A DNA stretch of 64,000 nucleotides, taken from NCBI GenBank assembly GCA_009869945.1, contig WIXG01000393.1:1-64000 (forward strand). The letters run 5' to 3'. The position numbers were made by a program, and so were the translations under genes. Under the pieces are notes generated by a model. It saw nothing but the letters and a program-made list of their open reading frames with translations. It was not told the DNA's origin and searched no databases. Origin of the DNA: Mesaphorura yosii. Lineage: Eukaryota > Arthropoda > Collembola > Poduromorpha > Tullbergiidae. Of the stretch, positions 37,085 through 51,408 are shown piece by piece (the stretch's first letter is position 1; each line of letters starts with the position of its first letter).

Positions 37085-40000
37085 CTAAGAATAGAATGTC
37101 AGGACCGACATTTGATTTCCACGCACGACCAGGAATGGTGGCATGTCTTTGGTCAGCATCTCCAGCCAGGCCATGTAGAGAGGGCCAGACACGGCTCCCT
37201 TGCGAGGCATTGGAAGCGTCCTGCAAAGAATTCAGACGCAGACAAAAAATTAATTGTATGCTGTGCATGCACTGAGTTAGAATTCAACTGCTATGTTGCT
37301 ATTCTCGCTATACACTTACATCACAACGAATGTGGAATCTTTGGAATGCATCCGAAGCGACTCACTCAGACGAAGATGTCGATTGGTCTTTTCTTTGTGT
37401 GCCATTAACTCGGCGTCCGTAATGCTTGTGCCATCATTCGATTGGCAGTCGCTCATTGTCCTGAATGGTTCAATTAAAGTATCAAACTCTTTCTTCGTGG
37501 AATCCTGTGCCTTCTTTGTGATATCTGGGATGACGATCACATCACTGTAGTCAATACGGAACTTTGCAAGCAGAGCCGCCATGCTGTAAAGTGGCAAATA
37601 AAGATGAAAACATTAAAACGTGTTTATGAAGCATGGAAGCATGAATTTTGAATCTTCACAGTTCATTACATACTTTCGTTGTTCTCTTCCCAAGTCTTCC
37701 TTCTTCGTTGTCAGTGTGAATACACGCAATTGACAACCATTAAATGCAGATCTCGTTGTCAGAATGTACGGCAGTAGCATCGTAAGCCCGCCATCGTCGT
37801 ACAACCACCAGACGTCAATTGTACTTTTCTTTTGCTTCCTACAGAATTGAGTGACGTTCGCAAGCACGTGTCTTGGGAGTGGATTTCCACCTGGGCCACT
37901 GTACAGCGCGGACAACGAGGCCCTGCGACCTTTCTTCTTTTTTTTCCCACCGGTCGGGGCATCAGAAATAAGATGTGCTGGCACTTGGTTTGGCATCGGA
38001 ATTGTATTGGCACCGTTTGCTGATTTCTCATTGCTCGGGTTCAATGGAATTTGAGGCGGGCTACCTTGAGACTCCGTGCTGGTGGTACTATCAATTGAAA
38101 ATTGGCTTCCTGAGATGTTTCTTCGCAGACGAGATTCTCGATTCATCACGTCCAGAAGCTGCTGTGATTGTTGTTGGTCCTCCTCTTCGATGATGTTGGA
38201 GTAATCCAGGCCTTCTGGCACACGCAGAATTCCAACAGCAAGGTGCATGTCCAAGGCCGCACTGCAATCACAATTACATAATGTTTGTACAAACAATAAT
38301 ATGAACGCAGTGTACTTCTTTAATCCACTTACTGAATAACATTAAAATATTCCAACAATTCGTCAACTTTTTCTGGCCGATCAACCCAGTCCCTCTTGTA
38401 ACCAAGCAAGACCATATTTGGCTTCAGTTTGCCTAGGCCAGCAATCTGCATTAACGATTTACAACCACGTTCGAAGCTTTCGTCTTCGACCAGTGCGAAG
38501 AATCCCTTCTTCTTGTGTCTCAACAACCAATTATAACCCTGCTTTTGCAGCGAGTTTCTGATTCGTTGATTATACGCGCCCTGAATTATAAAGCAAGACT
38601 TAATGCTGATGTCCGGGTAGCTGATGATTCTTTGTTTTCAAGCCTGAAAGCTGGACTTACGTTGACAACGTGGCCGCAGATCATGAGTGACAAGTTCTTG
38701 ACCAGCAGATACGCGAAGTCCACAAGTGGTGGGCGAGTTCCAGGCATGCCGCTCAAAACAAGGACTTGTGGACGGAAGTTTTTGACATGCTCGTCGACCA
38801 AGTTTAGGTCTTGGACGGATTTCAAAGCGGAGTTGTACGACTGAGCTTGCGTGGAGGATCCCCAGTTTACATCGGGCTAATGGATTATTAGCAGTAGATT
38901 AGATTAGTTAAGAAAGGGCAATCAAGCCGAATGCTCTCGAGGCTTCTCAATCGCTAACCTTTCTGTACGAAACGTACAGGTACAAGAAAATGCTCACAGC
39001 CACCGTGATCAGTGCAGTCACCCACGACATCAGAAACATGACGGCAATGCACAAAATGCTTCCACCAAGACTGACCCACGCATTGTAGTACTTGAATGAA
39101 GGACGCCATCCCGGTGAGTTGGAAATTGACGCGTGGAAAACTGAGAAGTTGATTAGACAGTATGCGGCCAGGAAGAAATTTGACAAAAGCGGAGCAATTG
39201 CATTCAGTTTGGCTGCAACGAAACCAAAACTTTGACCACATGACCTAATTTTTACCCTCACCGTTTCATAAAGATTTACTTACCAATCAAAAGACATCCA
39301 AGTGACACAACGAAAACAAGAATGTAACCACGGACTGGATCATTATTTGCGCCGTATCCTTTGGCGAAAAACTCAATTTTCGGGTAAAGCTTGTCCTTTG
39401 CCAATGCCTGAGTAAAGAATTCAAATTTGGCATGTCATTCATGTCGCGGGGTACGTTTAAAAGCGCAAATCGTACCTGCAGTACTCTGGGTGCTCCAACC
39501 AACGACGCAATGGCAGATGACAAGGTAGCAGCAAAGCAACCAGCGTATATAAGCTAGTTGGATAAATTCTTGACGTTAGAAACAAGAAATTAAGAGCAGA
39601 GCCGGATAGTTAACGAAAGAGCACTTACGTAACCAAAGACACTGACCAATTCCATTACTTGAGGACTATTTAGCATTCCATACTTGCAGAGGTTCTCACC
39701 GGTTTCGGATGTGCAATAATGGTAGTCGTGCCAGCCTGGCGGTGGTTCAATGCCTTCTTCGGTGTAGTTAATGCCTTCCAAATATTGGGTAAGGTTTCCA
39801 CTGGCTTCTCGGTCGACACAGCCGCCAATCATGATCCCATACCCAAAGTACGAGATGTACGTGATTGTGATTGCCAGCAGTGTTCCTTTCGGAATGGCGG
39901 AGCTCGGGTCTTTCAAATCTCCAGAAAGATTTGCGCCCGCAACAATTCCTGTCACAGCCGGGAAGAAGACGCCAAACACGGAGAAAAAACTCTGCGTCGT

Positions 40001-43000
40001 GTCATCGCCGTCCAGACCCTTGCGGTAGTCACTCAGCAAGTTGTTTTTGAATGTTTCGACTACAAAAGTTAAAGTTCAGAGCCTTCTTCTGGTAACCATT
40101 CTACGACTTATTCCGGACTTACAATTGTATCCCACAAAACCTTTTGCCTTTTCATCGTCACTCATTGGTCCAACGAAAGTTCCAACAACGAATACAACTT
40201 GGGCCGCGAGTAGCACAACCAGCAGAAACATTTGCGTCTGCACGAAGTCGCGAAGGGTCAATAATGTAAAACTTGTACCCTAAGTCTATATTCGAGCCAG
40301 AACACTTACCCTTGTAACCCAGTCCATGCCGACGAATGCGAGGATCAAAATCAGAATAAGAATTCCGACCCCGATTACGCGGATGTCATTTTCGCCACCA
40401 TCAATTAAGAATCCCACACCATTGTCCTCTAGCAAGTCATTGAGCGATTCGCAGAATCCGACAATATACAGTGACACGGCAATCGAGTTTGCAATTGTAA
40501 ACATCAACCCAATCGCCGCACCGAATTCTGGCCCAAGTGATCTTGAAATCATGTAGTAAATCCCACCACCTTTGATCAATCCGTTGGTTGAAACGGCAGA
40601 CATCGAGATTCCCGTGATGATGGTCACCAAGTTGGCAAGGGTTATGACGAAAAATCCTTCGACTAGCATAAGAAGAAAGTGTAAGAAAGTGCACGCAACC
40701 AGCAAGATTTGACCGTTTGCAGGACTTTGCACGTACTTATTCCAGATTGTCCAATCACCCACGAAAGTCGTAGAAAGAGCATTACACCCCAAATGTTCAG
40801 CAAACATCTCATCTATTCACGGACATAATGATTTTATAAGCAAGGAATTCTTTCATGGACACATGCGAAATGTGAACTATTCATTAATTACCAATACGCC
40901 TTCCAGCCAGCTGAACTTGATGACTTTTCCTTTCAGTGCAGGACCGGCTTCCTCATCTTTGGCTTGCGACTGCAAATTAAAAACAACATACTTTTACCAT
41001 GCGCATTTTGTTAGGTCTCACACGAGAAGCGAGACAAACTCGTCCTAACATGAAATAGGCTTGTTGAGCATTCTATTGTCCTAATTAAAAGCAGGTATAG
41101 ATTGATATCAAATATCAGAAACCAGTATACTCTAAATGCCATCAGTATTTGCGAGTATGATATGACCAAATTATTGAAGTCATTTGTAATTAGGGAAAAT
41201 GTCATTGGACATATTTACTGTGCATTCCGCTTTAAATCCAATCTCGACCGACGCTTGACGTATTTTACGCTTAGAGTCCAAGGGCAAGATTGCAGCAGAA
41301 AACTCAGACACAGAACCGGTGTTCTGACTTCTGCAAAGCTTCAAGCTCACAAAAATGGAATCAAGATTAATTTATGCTTGGATTCCATATCATTGTGATG
41401 GAGGGTTCATAAGATTTAATACTCAAAACCGCATTTACCTTCTCTTGATAATCAATTGGGACTTGTATTCACGTCAAAAATTCCAGAGCGAAAGAATGCA
41501 CGCAAAAAAGAGGTTACTACTTGTTACGTGCAACAGGTTCAATGTTTGACATTATTAACATTTGTAATCTTCCATGCAAATTAGCCAATTTACACAGCCA
41601 TGGCATGGATGCATGCAACTTTGGCAGGTGTGCATACAACCCAGACAATGTATGCCGGGATCACTTACGATTAACAACCCGATCGAATCGTCATGCTCGT
41701 CATGCATGATTTCCAGACAAGAATTTGTGGAATGCGATAATTGTTGTCTCATTTGCTCCGCTAACAAAAGGCCCTAACCTCTTTCGCTTACGTAATCAAA
41801 GTGAGCGAGCATCCACCTTGCAAAAAATCGGAACCGCCTTAAACAGGCTGAGTCGACTGAGAGCTTGCACTTTTTTGCTTCATTCAACCTGAAGACTGAG
41901 CAGTATAGAAAGCAAAGAACTGGCCCAATGCAGTTTCAAATGACTGAAATGAGTTCAGGCTGGAGATATTCCAGAATGCATTTCCAAGCAAAGTAACGCA
42001 ACTCACGTTTATTATCTGATGCCATTTACCTTCTTCGTCACTTTCTTCTCATTTTTCATTCAGCAACGCTGCAACCGGTGTCCTGCTAATCCTCTCTTCT
42101 AATTTGTTAATTCGCCATTCCAGAAACGCGTTCAATTGAGTATTTTGTGTTCATCTTATCGAAACGAAAACAAAGTGACTGGATCGACGGTAAGAAAAGT
42201 TTCGCATCAGCCGTTGTTGCTTTTAAATATCACCATCAGATAACTAACTTTCGATTTGTCATTCCTGTTTAACACGATGAGATGCTTCTCTTCACACGTT
42301 TAAGTGTGTCAACTCCTCATCAATCATGAAAATGACAGTAAATAGTAAATATTGAGGCTTCATGTTAAAGAGGTCGCATATTTTCAAGATGCACTCAGCT
42401 TCTGCGCAAACACTCGAGGTTGAAATCGAATCCTATGCATCTTGCTTTCAAGCACAATTGATTTTTGCACCTGCATACAGATTGGTTGAATTTTTGTCCC
42501 GTAGTAATTTTCCGTTGAGGCTGATGACATTCAATTGCGACTGAGTTATGTATTTAAAGAATTGTTAAGTCTATTTTTAGATTTTACGTTCTAACTTAAC
42601 AGAATTCCAACTTAGTCTACAATGCACGACATAGACTAAAATAGAGTTTCGAGAAGGTGATTGGAAAAGGTTAATTATATCACGCATTATTTTTTTTCAA
42701 TGGATTTGCATGGCACAGCAGTACGAAATTGGAAACTTTTGAGCCTCTAATACAACAAGCGATAAGGATGCGATTGAAAATGCATTGTTCACAACTTTCC
42801 GCTTGCCCCAGCACAATACAGGCGCCTTTGTGCTTCTAAGTAATGGCAAATATGTCTGTTAACGATTTAATTTAGGAGACTGTTGCATCTTGCCGAAACG
42901 TATCTTGGAAAAACCATGATTTGGCTGACGCGGACGGAATTGCCGTAACCAATTTTTGGTTGATCTTTCTTTGAAGGTTGAGTCAAGGCTTCCGGTTAAT

Positions 43001-46000
43001 GCTCAAGGCAACGGGGTATAAAATCCCATAATAAACTAAGAATTCTTTCGCCACACTGCAAGGACACCTAAATATTTATAGAAACACGCTCAATAAACCT
43101 CATGTCTTCGTATATTGCCTGTTCATTAGATATTCAGCTATTTCAGTACAAATTCCCCTCTGTCTCTTTGTATATACGATTCTGCATGCTACAAGTAATA
43201 AATGTCAACTCATAAATTTCATTTTTTGCAGTAGCTCGTAAAAGAACGCGATCTGCAAATATTTTCTTATTTCTGCTCTGTCCGCATTGGTCTCCGTTGC
43301 AAGGAGACCCAAATTCCAAATATTTTCATAACTAAACTCCTAAATCATTGACCTGTCCAGAAGTATTTCATGTTAACGTACTTCTTTCCTCTTTTGGCAA
43401 ATAAACTCTCTTCTGTTCTCCGGAGGCAAATTATCGATTCAGGGAGCAAATTATGAATTTCTAGTTTAATTTTGTGTTCACCAACAAAATAGATTATTGT
43501 AGAAGATCGTGAAAAAATGTGAATTGCATGTCTAATAGAATATGCACGCGAAACTTGATTTGTTTGATGCCGGAGTTTTATGACAAGAACGCGTGTGTAA
43601 GTTGAGGCAGTTGCGTGTCACAAATTGAACTAGGTTTAAATTTTTTTGCCTTTGTTACTTTGCAAAGCTTAAAATTAATTGGACGAAGTTTGTTTTATTA
43701 ATCTAATTAGGACAACAATGGCTAGCCAAAGCCAGTGAATAGTCACACAATGAACAAATTATGTACGCTACTTCGGACATGCCAATTCGTTATGCGTGAT
43801 TAATGCTGAATGAATAAATTGGACTACGGGAACTGAAGTTCATGCTCTGACGTACAGTGACGTAAGAAAGTCTGGCTTTTTGTGCATTTTTGGTAGAATA
43901 TCAATCTCTTTAGCCATGGTCGATGCGACACCAGAAGACTTCTAAAAATAAAATTTGCAATTTGCCCATGATTGATTCTTGAGTCGCGGAGTCGAACAAG
44001 TCACTATTGTGGTTGATTTATGCGTACGACTTTTTTTATCACCTGCGGATTTCAAATTGGAAGCCAGAGAGCACAAGCAATGGAAGTAATAGTCAATTAT
44101 TTCCCCATTACGACCGTGCTCATTGCACAAATGAACTTCAGGCTGCGGAACCGCTGAATGCTCTAGCGAAATACTCCAGAATAGAGCATCCCCCTGTGAG
44201 CTAGGAAGCCAGCCTACATAACTTAGCATAAGAGGTCCTTTGTACTTTGCATTCTGTGAAAACTTCAACTTTTGTGCACAGAGACGCTGCCAGCCGAATA
44301 ATGAGGCCGCTGATGGGATGGAAAGGAAAATTCGTGAATTCCTTTTTCAACAAGTAAGTAAAAATGAGTTATAACAAAATTGTACAAGTACCTTAATTAT
44401 AGACTCATAATTCGAGTACTTTCGAAGAAAGGACCCAAAAATAGACTCACAGACTCCAAAGTTCTTTACATCCTTTGCCGTAGTGAGACGGGATCCGCTG
44501 AGTGAGCGCGTACAAATGATGTGGAAAGCGCTTAGGGGAGATAATGATATAATTATATGGGGAAGAACTCAAGTTCTTTTGCAATAAAAGTTTCATCAAA
44601 TACAGCTCCCAGCGTGCTTCTTCTAAAAGTAGCAAGTCCGACGGATTCAGGCCTTGAGCATGCAGGCCATCTTATTCTTGTTTGCAGGGCGAGTCGCAAG
44701 TTCAGTTCTTAGGAACCTTTCCTCTCGTAAATGAAGAAGTTTGGATCATTCCAAATGAATCGTAAATGCAAGATATGATATTCTGTTGTGATATGAATCA
44801 TTGTTAAAAGTATATGAAAACCTACAAGTTAATCATTTATGGACAGCAAACACGCAAGTTTCCTCAAAATGAAGCAGATTCATTCATTTGCTGCTTGAGT
44901 TATGCCCGATCAGCGCAGAGCAGAGCAGAGTGCAAGCTGGCAGAGAGCATGCAAGAAGTCAAAATAAACAATAATCAAATCTTATTCTCATGTATAGCGT
45001 GTAGCGTAGCAAGCGTGTACAATTTTTGACAGGAAACAGACTAGCCGACGACTAAGCTAAATTCCGCATTTATGTAAATAAGCATTTATCAAAACACAAT
45101 GTTTGGAGATTAAGTCAGGATTCTCTTGGCTTGTGGATTGATCGGCAGAAAGCAGCAAATGCATTAAGCGTTTCAGTTGACCTTTACGTTAATAAGCACT
45201 GAGAATGGACGCTAAAATAAACACGTAAACAAACAATATGTAAAACAAAGTTTTGTGCAGCATCGAAACTCGCTGTTAATAAGTAAATTAATTACAATCA
45301 AATGAAGACGACCTGGTGCCAGTTTTCTAAACAAAGTTGTGCTTGTACTTTTCCACAAGTACGTCTGCACACGTTCTGACCATGCATTTGCATTGCATCT
45401 TCTGAGTCACGTCACAGGACAAGTAGAAAGATGTTGTCTGTTGACAATCGGCCATGCACTCGAGCTCGTGCTGTGCAAAAACTTAATTTATCTTCTTATT
45501 ACTCGTTCAAACCAGAAACTACGAGATGCACACAGCAAGATGCCAACAATGCAGTATCGCATTACTGTACGCCAGAAGACCACTTGACGTAGTTTCTTGA
45601 CACATTTACTCGTTTCTCGTACATTATGTAATTTGCACATACTACTTAATTTCGCCAATAACAAAGTGAAAAAGGTCTCACATTTGTATGTACCGCATCA
45701 TTCACTTCGTGCTGCAAGTTCACTTGCTTGCGCTAGTTGTATCCTAAATAGCATCGAGGAAAGTTACTGACCGAACAAGACGGATTATGAAGAATAAAAG
45801 TCAAGATGTACTCGTGCAAATGTTCTTGTCTGAGTGTTCATGATGCTCTTTGATCATGCTGCTAGCGCGTGATCACAATAATCTCAATTTGCGTTGAGTA
45901 TGATGCATTATGATATGAACTGTTCAATTGAATGGGCAAAAGAATGCGGATGAAATTACCTCATCTGACCGGAAGCGACATTCAACCCTGGAAAATGAAA

Positions 46001-46961
46001 TGTACCTCACTTGCACTGAAAAAGTGACTCACTGTCCAGGTGCCAGTTCCATTCGCATTCCAGTAACTTTGAAGCAATACTCGCGATTGAATGTGGAGAT
46101 GAAACGGGGTGAACAGCATTGACATTGGCCAGACACGACGCATTCGCACGACATGCATGAGTGCACAAGAATGCAATCTTCTCCTTATTTGCCTGAGAGA
46201 ACGTGCGACCAGTCAACTGATGCGTTGAATGCACTTTGATGTTCGCTTCTATTTATGAGTTTGCATTTACACAGAATGCCCTTCCATGCTGGCTCCTTTG
46301 TTGCTTCACAAAGGAAGCAATAAACTCGTAATTGTATGTGAGAGCCATCGCATTGAAGAGTCAGAAATAATAACATGCTTGCACCTATGAATTTTGCACA
46401 GTAAACTCTAATTGCATTTCCAAACTTCATGCACTGACGCCGTGACTATTAATTTGATGTGATGCACGTCATGATGATGGTGTTTTCTGCTCACGGTGAT
46501 CATGAACGTGAGAAGTCTTTAACCTAGACGACCGTTGATTGCAAAATTAGCAAGCATGCCGTAAAAAATGTACGTACCTTTTCATGCAGTGTTGCATTAT
46601 GCAGTTCATCCAATGTAGGACGGTATGCGTTGTGGACGGACATCAGATCACGATAGTTATCAAGCTTTGGCAGTGCTTCCCGCGTGAGTTGTCCCAGGCT
46701 CTTGGCGTACCGTGTGTCGTACACGTATGTGTTGTACTGGCCTGGACCCCCGTTCGCCAAATCGTCGTCGGCCCCGGTGTCAGCCGCGACGAGTGAGCCG
46801 GGTGAAGTCGCCGACGTGCCAAGGGAGTTCACCTTTGCGACGTGAAATCGACCATTCTCGACGTTTGCATGGTTGTTGTGAAGGTAGACGGCCCCACCCC
46901 CGCCGGTGGACACCGTGGTGCCATCCGACTTGTTGATGCTCAGTTTGCCCCGGTTGAGCAT
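37085..46961 (-). CDS. SLC12A2-like: Na-K-Cl cotransporter, SLC12A1/2 type (gene B), intact
   Basis: Fourteen minus-strand exons join in frame to 1114 residues: 46961-46578, 40969-40892, 40812-40737, 40662-40310, 40237-40123, 40059-39629, 39553-39476, 39407-39284, 39212-38959, 38876-38661, 38580-38333, 38261-37674, 37583-37320 and 37220-37085. All junctions are GT-AG. The N-terminus carries GRFHVAKV (RFHV at 38-41), a canonical SPAK/OSR1 docking motif, then [17 protein letters not shown], the regulatory Thr region. Helix 1 is [20 protein letters not shown]. Tyr in [10 protein letters not shown] (about 245) predicts K+ transport. The extracellular loop of exon 6 has NYT and a cysteine cluster ([10 protein letters not shown]). 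A Lys-rich KKKKKGRR precedes the conserved C-terminal [11 protein letters not shown], and the protein ends SVLTFYS. Intron 1 is 5.6 kb, separating the regulatory N-terminus from the core. This is the best candidate functional member of the array. Confidence 0.95.
40970..46577 (-). other. 5.6-kb first intron of cotransporter B
   Basis: I searched for homologous cotransporter exons and saw none. Frames of 60-108 codons occur on both strands without domains. A small extra N-terminal exon here cannot be excluded, because this region of the family is variable. Confidence 0.5.
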
Positions 46962-49900
46962 CTTGATGACTTGCTGCTTTTGGTTCTCAATAATTGCGAG
47001 GTGATAAAATCTTCGCGTACAGAAATTCCTCGGCGATCAAATCCGACCAGTTTTGCAGAAGACAGCGGGTGTGATTCAATTTCGATCAAAGGCAGTACTG
47101 GTTGAACGCGCTCAAAGTTTGACTCGGAATGATCAACGTCGTAATGAGAGCTTCCAACTCCTTCCTCGGACCCTTTGAAGTAATATTGACACTTTGTGCT
47201 GAGAGTGTGATGATGCAAAGCTTGGCTCGCCTTCGCGCTTCAGAAACACTTCTTTTGATCTCGCTGGCAGAATCTTATCAACTTGGGACTCGCCTATTTT
47301 TTAATAAGTGTTAAGTTCCTCATGACATGCACGCAGAGAGCATTGCGAAGTTCGCACTTTTCTTCTTCGTGTTCGAGATTTAAGATCTGTTTGTTACAGA
47401 CGAGTTCAAAGCTCAAATTGTCATTTGCACTCTGGAACGCCTTGTGTTGTTGAACGGTGCTATGATTCGTGCTGAATCCACATGAGCAGAATTCTTTTGA
47501 TGATGAAGGAATGAATTACAGAAATTTCAATCTTGCTTTTGTCAATTTCTTTCCTTTTTCCTTCAGAGATAAAAAGATGAAATATCTTCTCGGGTTTTTC
47601 TTTCTGCCTCGTCAGTTGTTTACTTTTGTTCCTCACGGGTTTCTGTGATACAGAGTTGATGGTCTAAAGGACAAGCGTCGACGACAACTTTGATCTCTCG
47701 AGCTTTTTGCAATAGCAGTGTTGACAGCTTTGCACTTACTTTTCTGCGTCAGGGCAGGCTGAGATTTCCGTTCGCGGCTGTCGTCTTCTTGAGTTCAAAT
47801 CCTCGATGAGAATGAAAAATCTCGTGAATCCTGGAAAGAGAAGGAAAGTGGAATGAATACAAATGCTGTTGTTGCACTGCGGTAAAGTAAATCGTTTGTT
47901 GTCGCTGCGAATCTTGTGTCAAGTTTCGCGTGTGCACGCGTTATTTGGTTAATAAGATTTTTCTCAAAATAAATAACTTACTCAAGAGCGCAGAGTGCAA
48001 GCCAAAGCGAACTCAAGACACTCAGGAGACAACTTTCAGTCAGCGTCAGCCTCTCTGAAGTTTTGAATGAAGATGAACCGGAGAAGATGTAAGCGTAAAC
48101 TTGTCACAAGAGATTAACACTTACTACAGTCTATGGCGATGTCTACGAGCACGAGTGCGGGCTTAGTACATAAAAATCGATTCGTTCCCTGTCTGGTACT
48201 TACCGTGATAATGTGAGTCGTGCCGTATTGTATGAAAATACGATAATTTTTCTTCTGTTGTTACTCCTGATGTTTGTGTATTGTTAAGAATACCAGCGGA
48301 CGGATTCTGAGAACGTCTCGTCTGCTTTACAATGAATGAGAGCAGACAGCAGGCAGGGGGAAGATGATCTTCTTGCACAATTCGTCGTGGCACGAATACG
48401 GTGGAAAGAAATATCGCAGCTGGGAATACGCACACGAACTCGGAACGAAAGGCAGGAGCAGCAACAATAACACGAAAAGAGAACTGCCAAAAGTGTACGT
48501 TGAGTTGCCGGTTTTTACGGTTTACGAATTGTCAGTTTCGTCCGTCTCTGGTGTGGCGATGCGGTGTGGTGCGGGTAGTTGGTGTTCGTTCAACTTGATA
48601 CGATGCTATTCCTCACAGACTGTTAACATTTCACATAATGTGTGTGTGCAATGGGTGATGTAATAATAGCAGCGTAATGTGCTGGAAAGGATGCAGATGC
48701 AAAATGTAATCTTCTGCCGGTTTGGCTTGTGGTGATGCATACAATGCGATACGCAGGACGCGATGATGAATTTCGGCTCGGGTTCTCGGGAACGCCAACG
48801 ACGAGGGTCTGTTGTCTGCCAAGATAGCACGGAACGTGAAACAGGTTTCGTACTTTCTGTCGTGATTCACTTCTCGTTCTAACTCAACACAGGCGATGCT
48901 CTGCGGTGCTAAAAGTACTTTCTTCGTAATTCGACAGCGAGGAACTGAGACTCCTTAATTAAGGGTGGTGCGTCCCGTTAACAATTAAGGTGAATGATTG
49001 ACAATGTGTCTCAAAAGTACGCCGGAATCAGAGTTGGGTCAGGTCTCGTCTCAAATGCTGTCAAGCCGCTTCTGAACTGCGAGAATGACTGCGTGCAGTT
49101 GATGCGTTATATAAATACTTTTTTCCTGATTTTTTCTTTACGGTGAAACAAGTTTGGCTTACATTGCAAGCATTTCATAGCGTATGAGTACGAGTATGAG
49201 CGTAATTGAATGTATAAGCTATGCCTGTTAATGAGTAATGGATTGCATTGTAATTTGTACTGTGATCTTGTAATAACTTATACAGTATTAGTTGATAGTT
49301 CATCGCGCATGCAGTAAGTACAGAAGTTCAGTCGTTCAGTAGACTGGTATTTCGGATTGGTAACGCAAAGCGTTATACTCCACGTGAAAAGCTGATACAG
49401 TCTTCTAGCCGCATGTGCTCGCAAAGCACAAAATTAGAATCTTACTTTAATTATAAATTTTTGTGGTTTTGTCCTTGTTCCCTCTGCCTGTGCTTCTGCT
49501 TACACGAATTCCAGTGCGCTAAGGACATTCTCGCATGACGTGATAAGCGACTGAAGAGACTGGCATTGAAAAATCATTTCTTGACAGATTGCACAAATTT
49601 TGCTGCCACCTGCCACATGCAATTTCTGAAGAGCAAGTCTTGTCCATGAAAGAAAGCGTGACTGACATTAGTATTGATATTTGCGCTTTGAATGAATGAA
49701 TGCGCTAATTAATTGCGTACTGCACGCAATGCTTGTCTTGATCGAAACGACAACTGTCACCTGCGGGAGAGGTTTGCGGAAACACGCCTTCAATTTGTTC
49801 TGATTTATGGAACTCACAAGCTGCGAAATAGAGAAATGCATCAGACCTTACAGTCAATTAGTGTGTTAATTGGGAAATTGTTTGTAGGTTCAAACTCAAC

Positions 49901-51408
49901 AGTAAAGACACTGTGACGGTTAATTTGAGACAATGCGCGCGAGTTCTCATTCTTTTGCACGAATAAATCATTCCCAATTGGCAGACTCATTCAGAGGCGA
50001 GGGAGTGACATGACGACGAAAGGTTTGAGGAACACCGACTTGTACGAATGTTCTCTTTGGATGACGTGACCATCTGTTTCCGTTTGCGAATTCTTCAGCG
50101 GGCTGTAAGTCTCATTTCCTTTTTTGCAAGGGCGAGAACCCAAGGTACTTTTCCATGAATGTTATCACGCACTTAGCTTTTGCATGAATACTAATTATCG
50201 CTCGAAGGGATCAAGAAGCGGGAGACTGCCTTCTTTGTGCATTGTGCAAATCCTGGAAGGGAAGTCACTCGCTGTTGATAAAAAAAATTGGTGGTTTGGC
50301 TTGCCTGAGTTTCCGTAACTGGACAACAAATCGCAAGAAACTGTAATGCCTGTCAATTTCCTCAGAGTTTGAGCATGCATCATTCAAGTTCCGAGTTCCG
50401 AACAGGGAAAGCCGCTTAGTCAAAAGTCATGCAGTGCAACACTAACGAGCATGCTCAAGAAAAACGTCAACAATTATAAATAGGAAAGGAAAACCTCAAG
50501 CATAGACTTCTTGGAAGTAGACTAAACATGAGTTGATTACTTTTTCGTTGAATCTTGTAAACAACGACTGCTGTTTGCTTTCTTGCTTGCGCGAATGCAA
50601 TTTTGAAATAAAGAAGTGATTCAGACTTGAGAACTGGAGACCGCTGCTCAAAAATTGTTCATGATTGCGTGCACGAAAAGAAATCTTTCGAACAGACGTT
50701 CTTGAGAGCACAGTCCCGGAAGCCAATCGAGAATGACATTTATTGCTTTCACTATCTGCGTCAGTGAGTTCAAGGGAGGTTCAACTCAGTCTAATTTATG
50801 AATTATTAAAGCTCCGAAAGAAGGTTGCAACATCCTCACGCTTTCTGCGAGTTCGCCCGCCTACTTGAGCACTGGAAGAAACCTTGCCGCACATGATTTA
50901 TGCGAGCCACTTCAAAATCAATTACCTTTCGGGTTTCATTTCGTCTTCCCCTTCGCAGGCAGTGCGAAAGGGCATAACAAATTATCAAATCTCGCGGCAT
51001 GTCTCAACAACACCGGATGTCAATCAGACTTTTTTAATTTTGAAAGGCAGAGAGGCACTCTTTCTTGCTTCGAGACTCACGACCCGTTTCCTGTTCTCGT
51101 CGTGCCTGTGCAGAGGAAAGTTAAGAAAATACATTTAGGATGGTGAAATTTCATTCTCTTTCTCATTTCCTAAAGTAGTTGAGCTGAGTGCATCCACCGG
51201 GCACGAGGAGAGAGGTTCTCAAATTTTCTCCTACACTCCAACCAGGCCCGAATTCTGCAAAAGTTTATGGACTGGAACTTTTCGTGCATAGATCATAGCA
51301 GTCTGTCTCTGCTTCTGGAACTGAGGAACTGGTTCAGTATGCAGCACAGTTTGAGAAAAGACGGTTCTGACAAAAATAACTCGGAACAAAGTTCCAGTTC
51401 CAGACGAG
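46962..51408. other. upstream region of cotransporter B
   Basis: No supported coding gene. Locally higher GC around 46960-48900 would suit 5' UTR exons and promoter of gene B on the minus strand, but I cannot place them. A TATATAAATA sequence near 49107 reads as a TATA box on either strand; I could not tie it to a transcript. Confidence 0.4.

Noticed and set aside
47749-47830. Possible tRNA, from a GAGTTCAAATCCTCG T-arm-like sequence
   Set aside because: No matching acceptor stem, D-arm or anticodon arm could be fitted.
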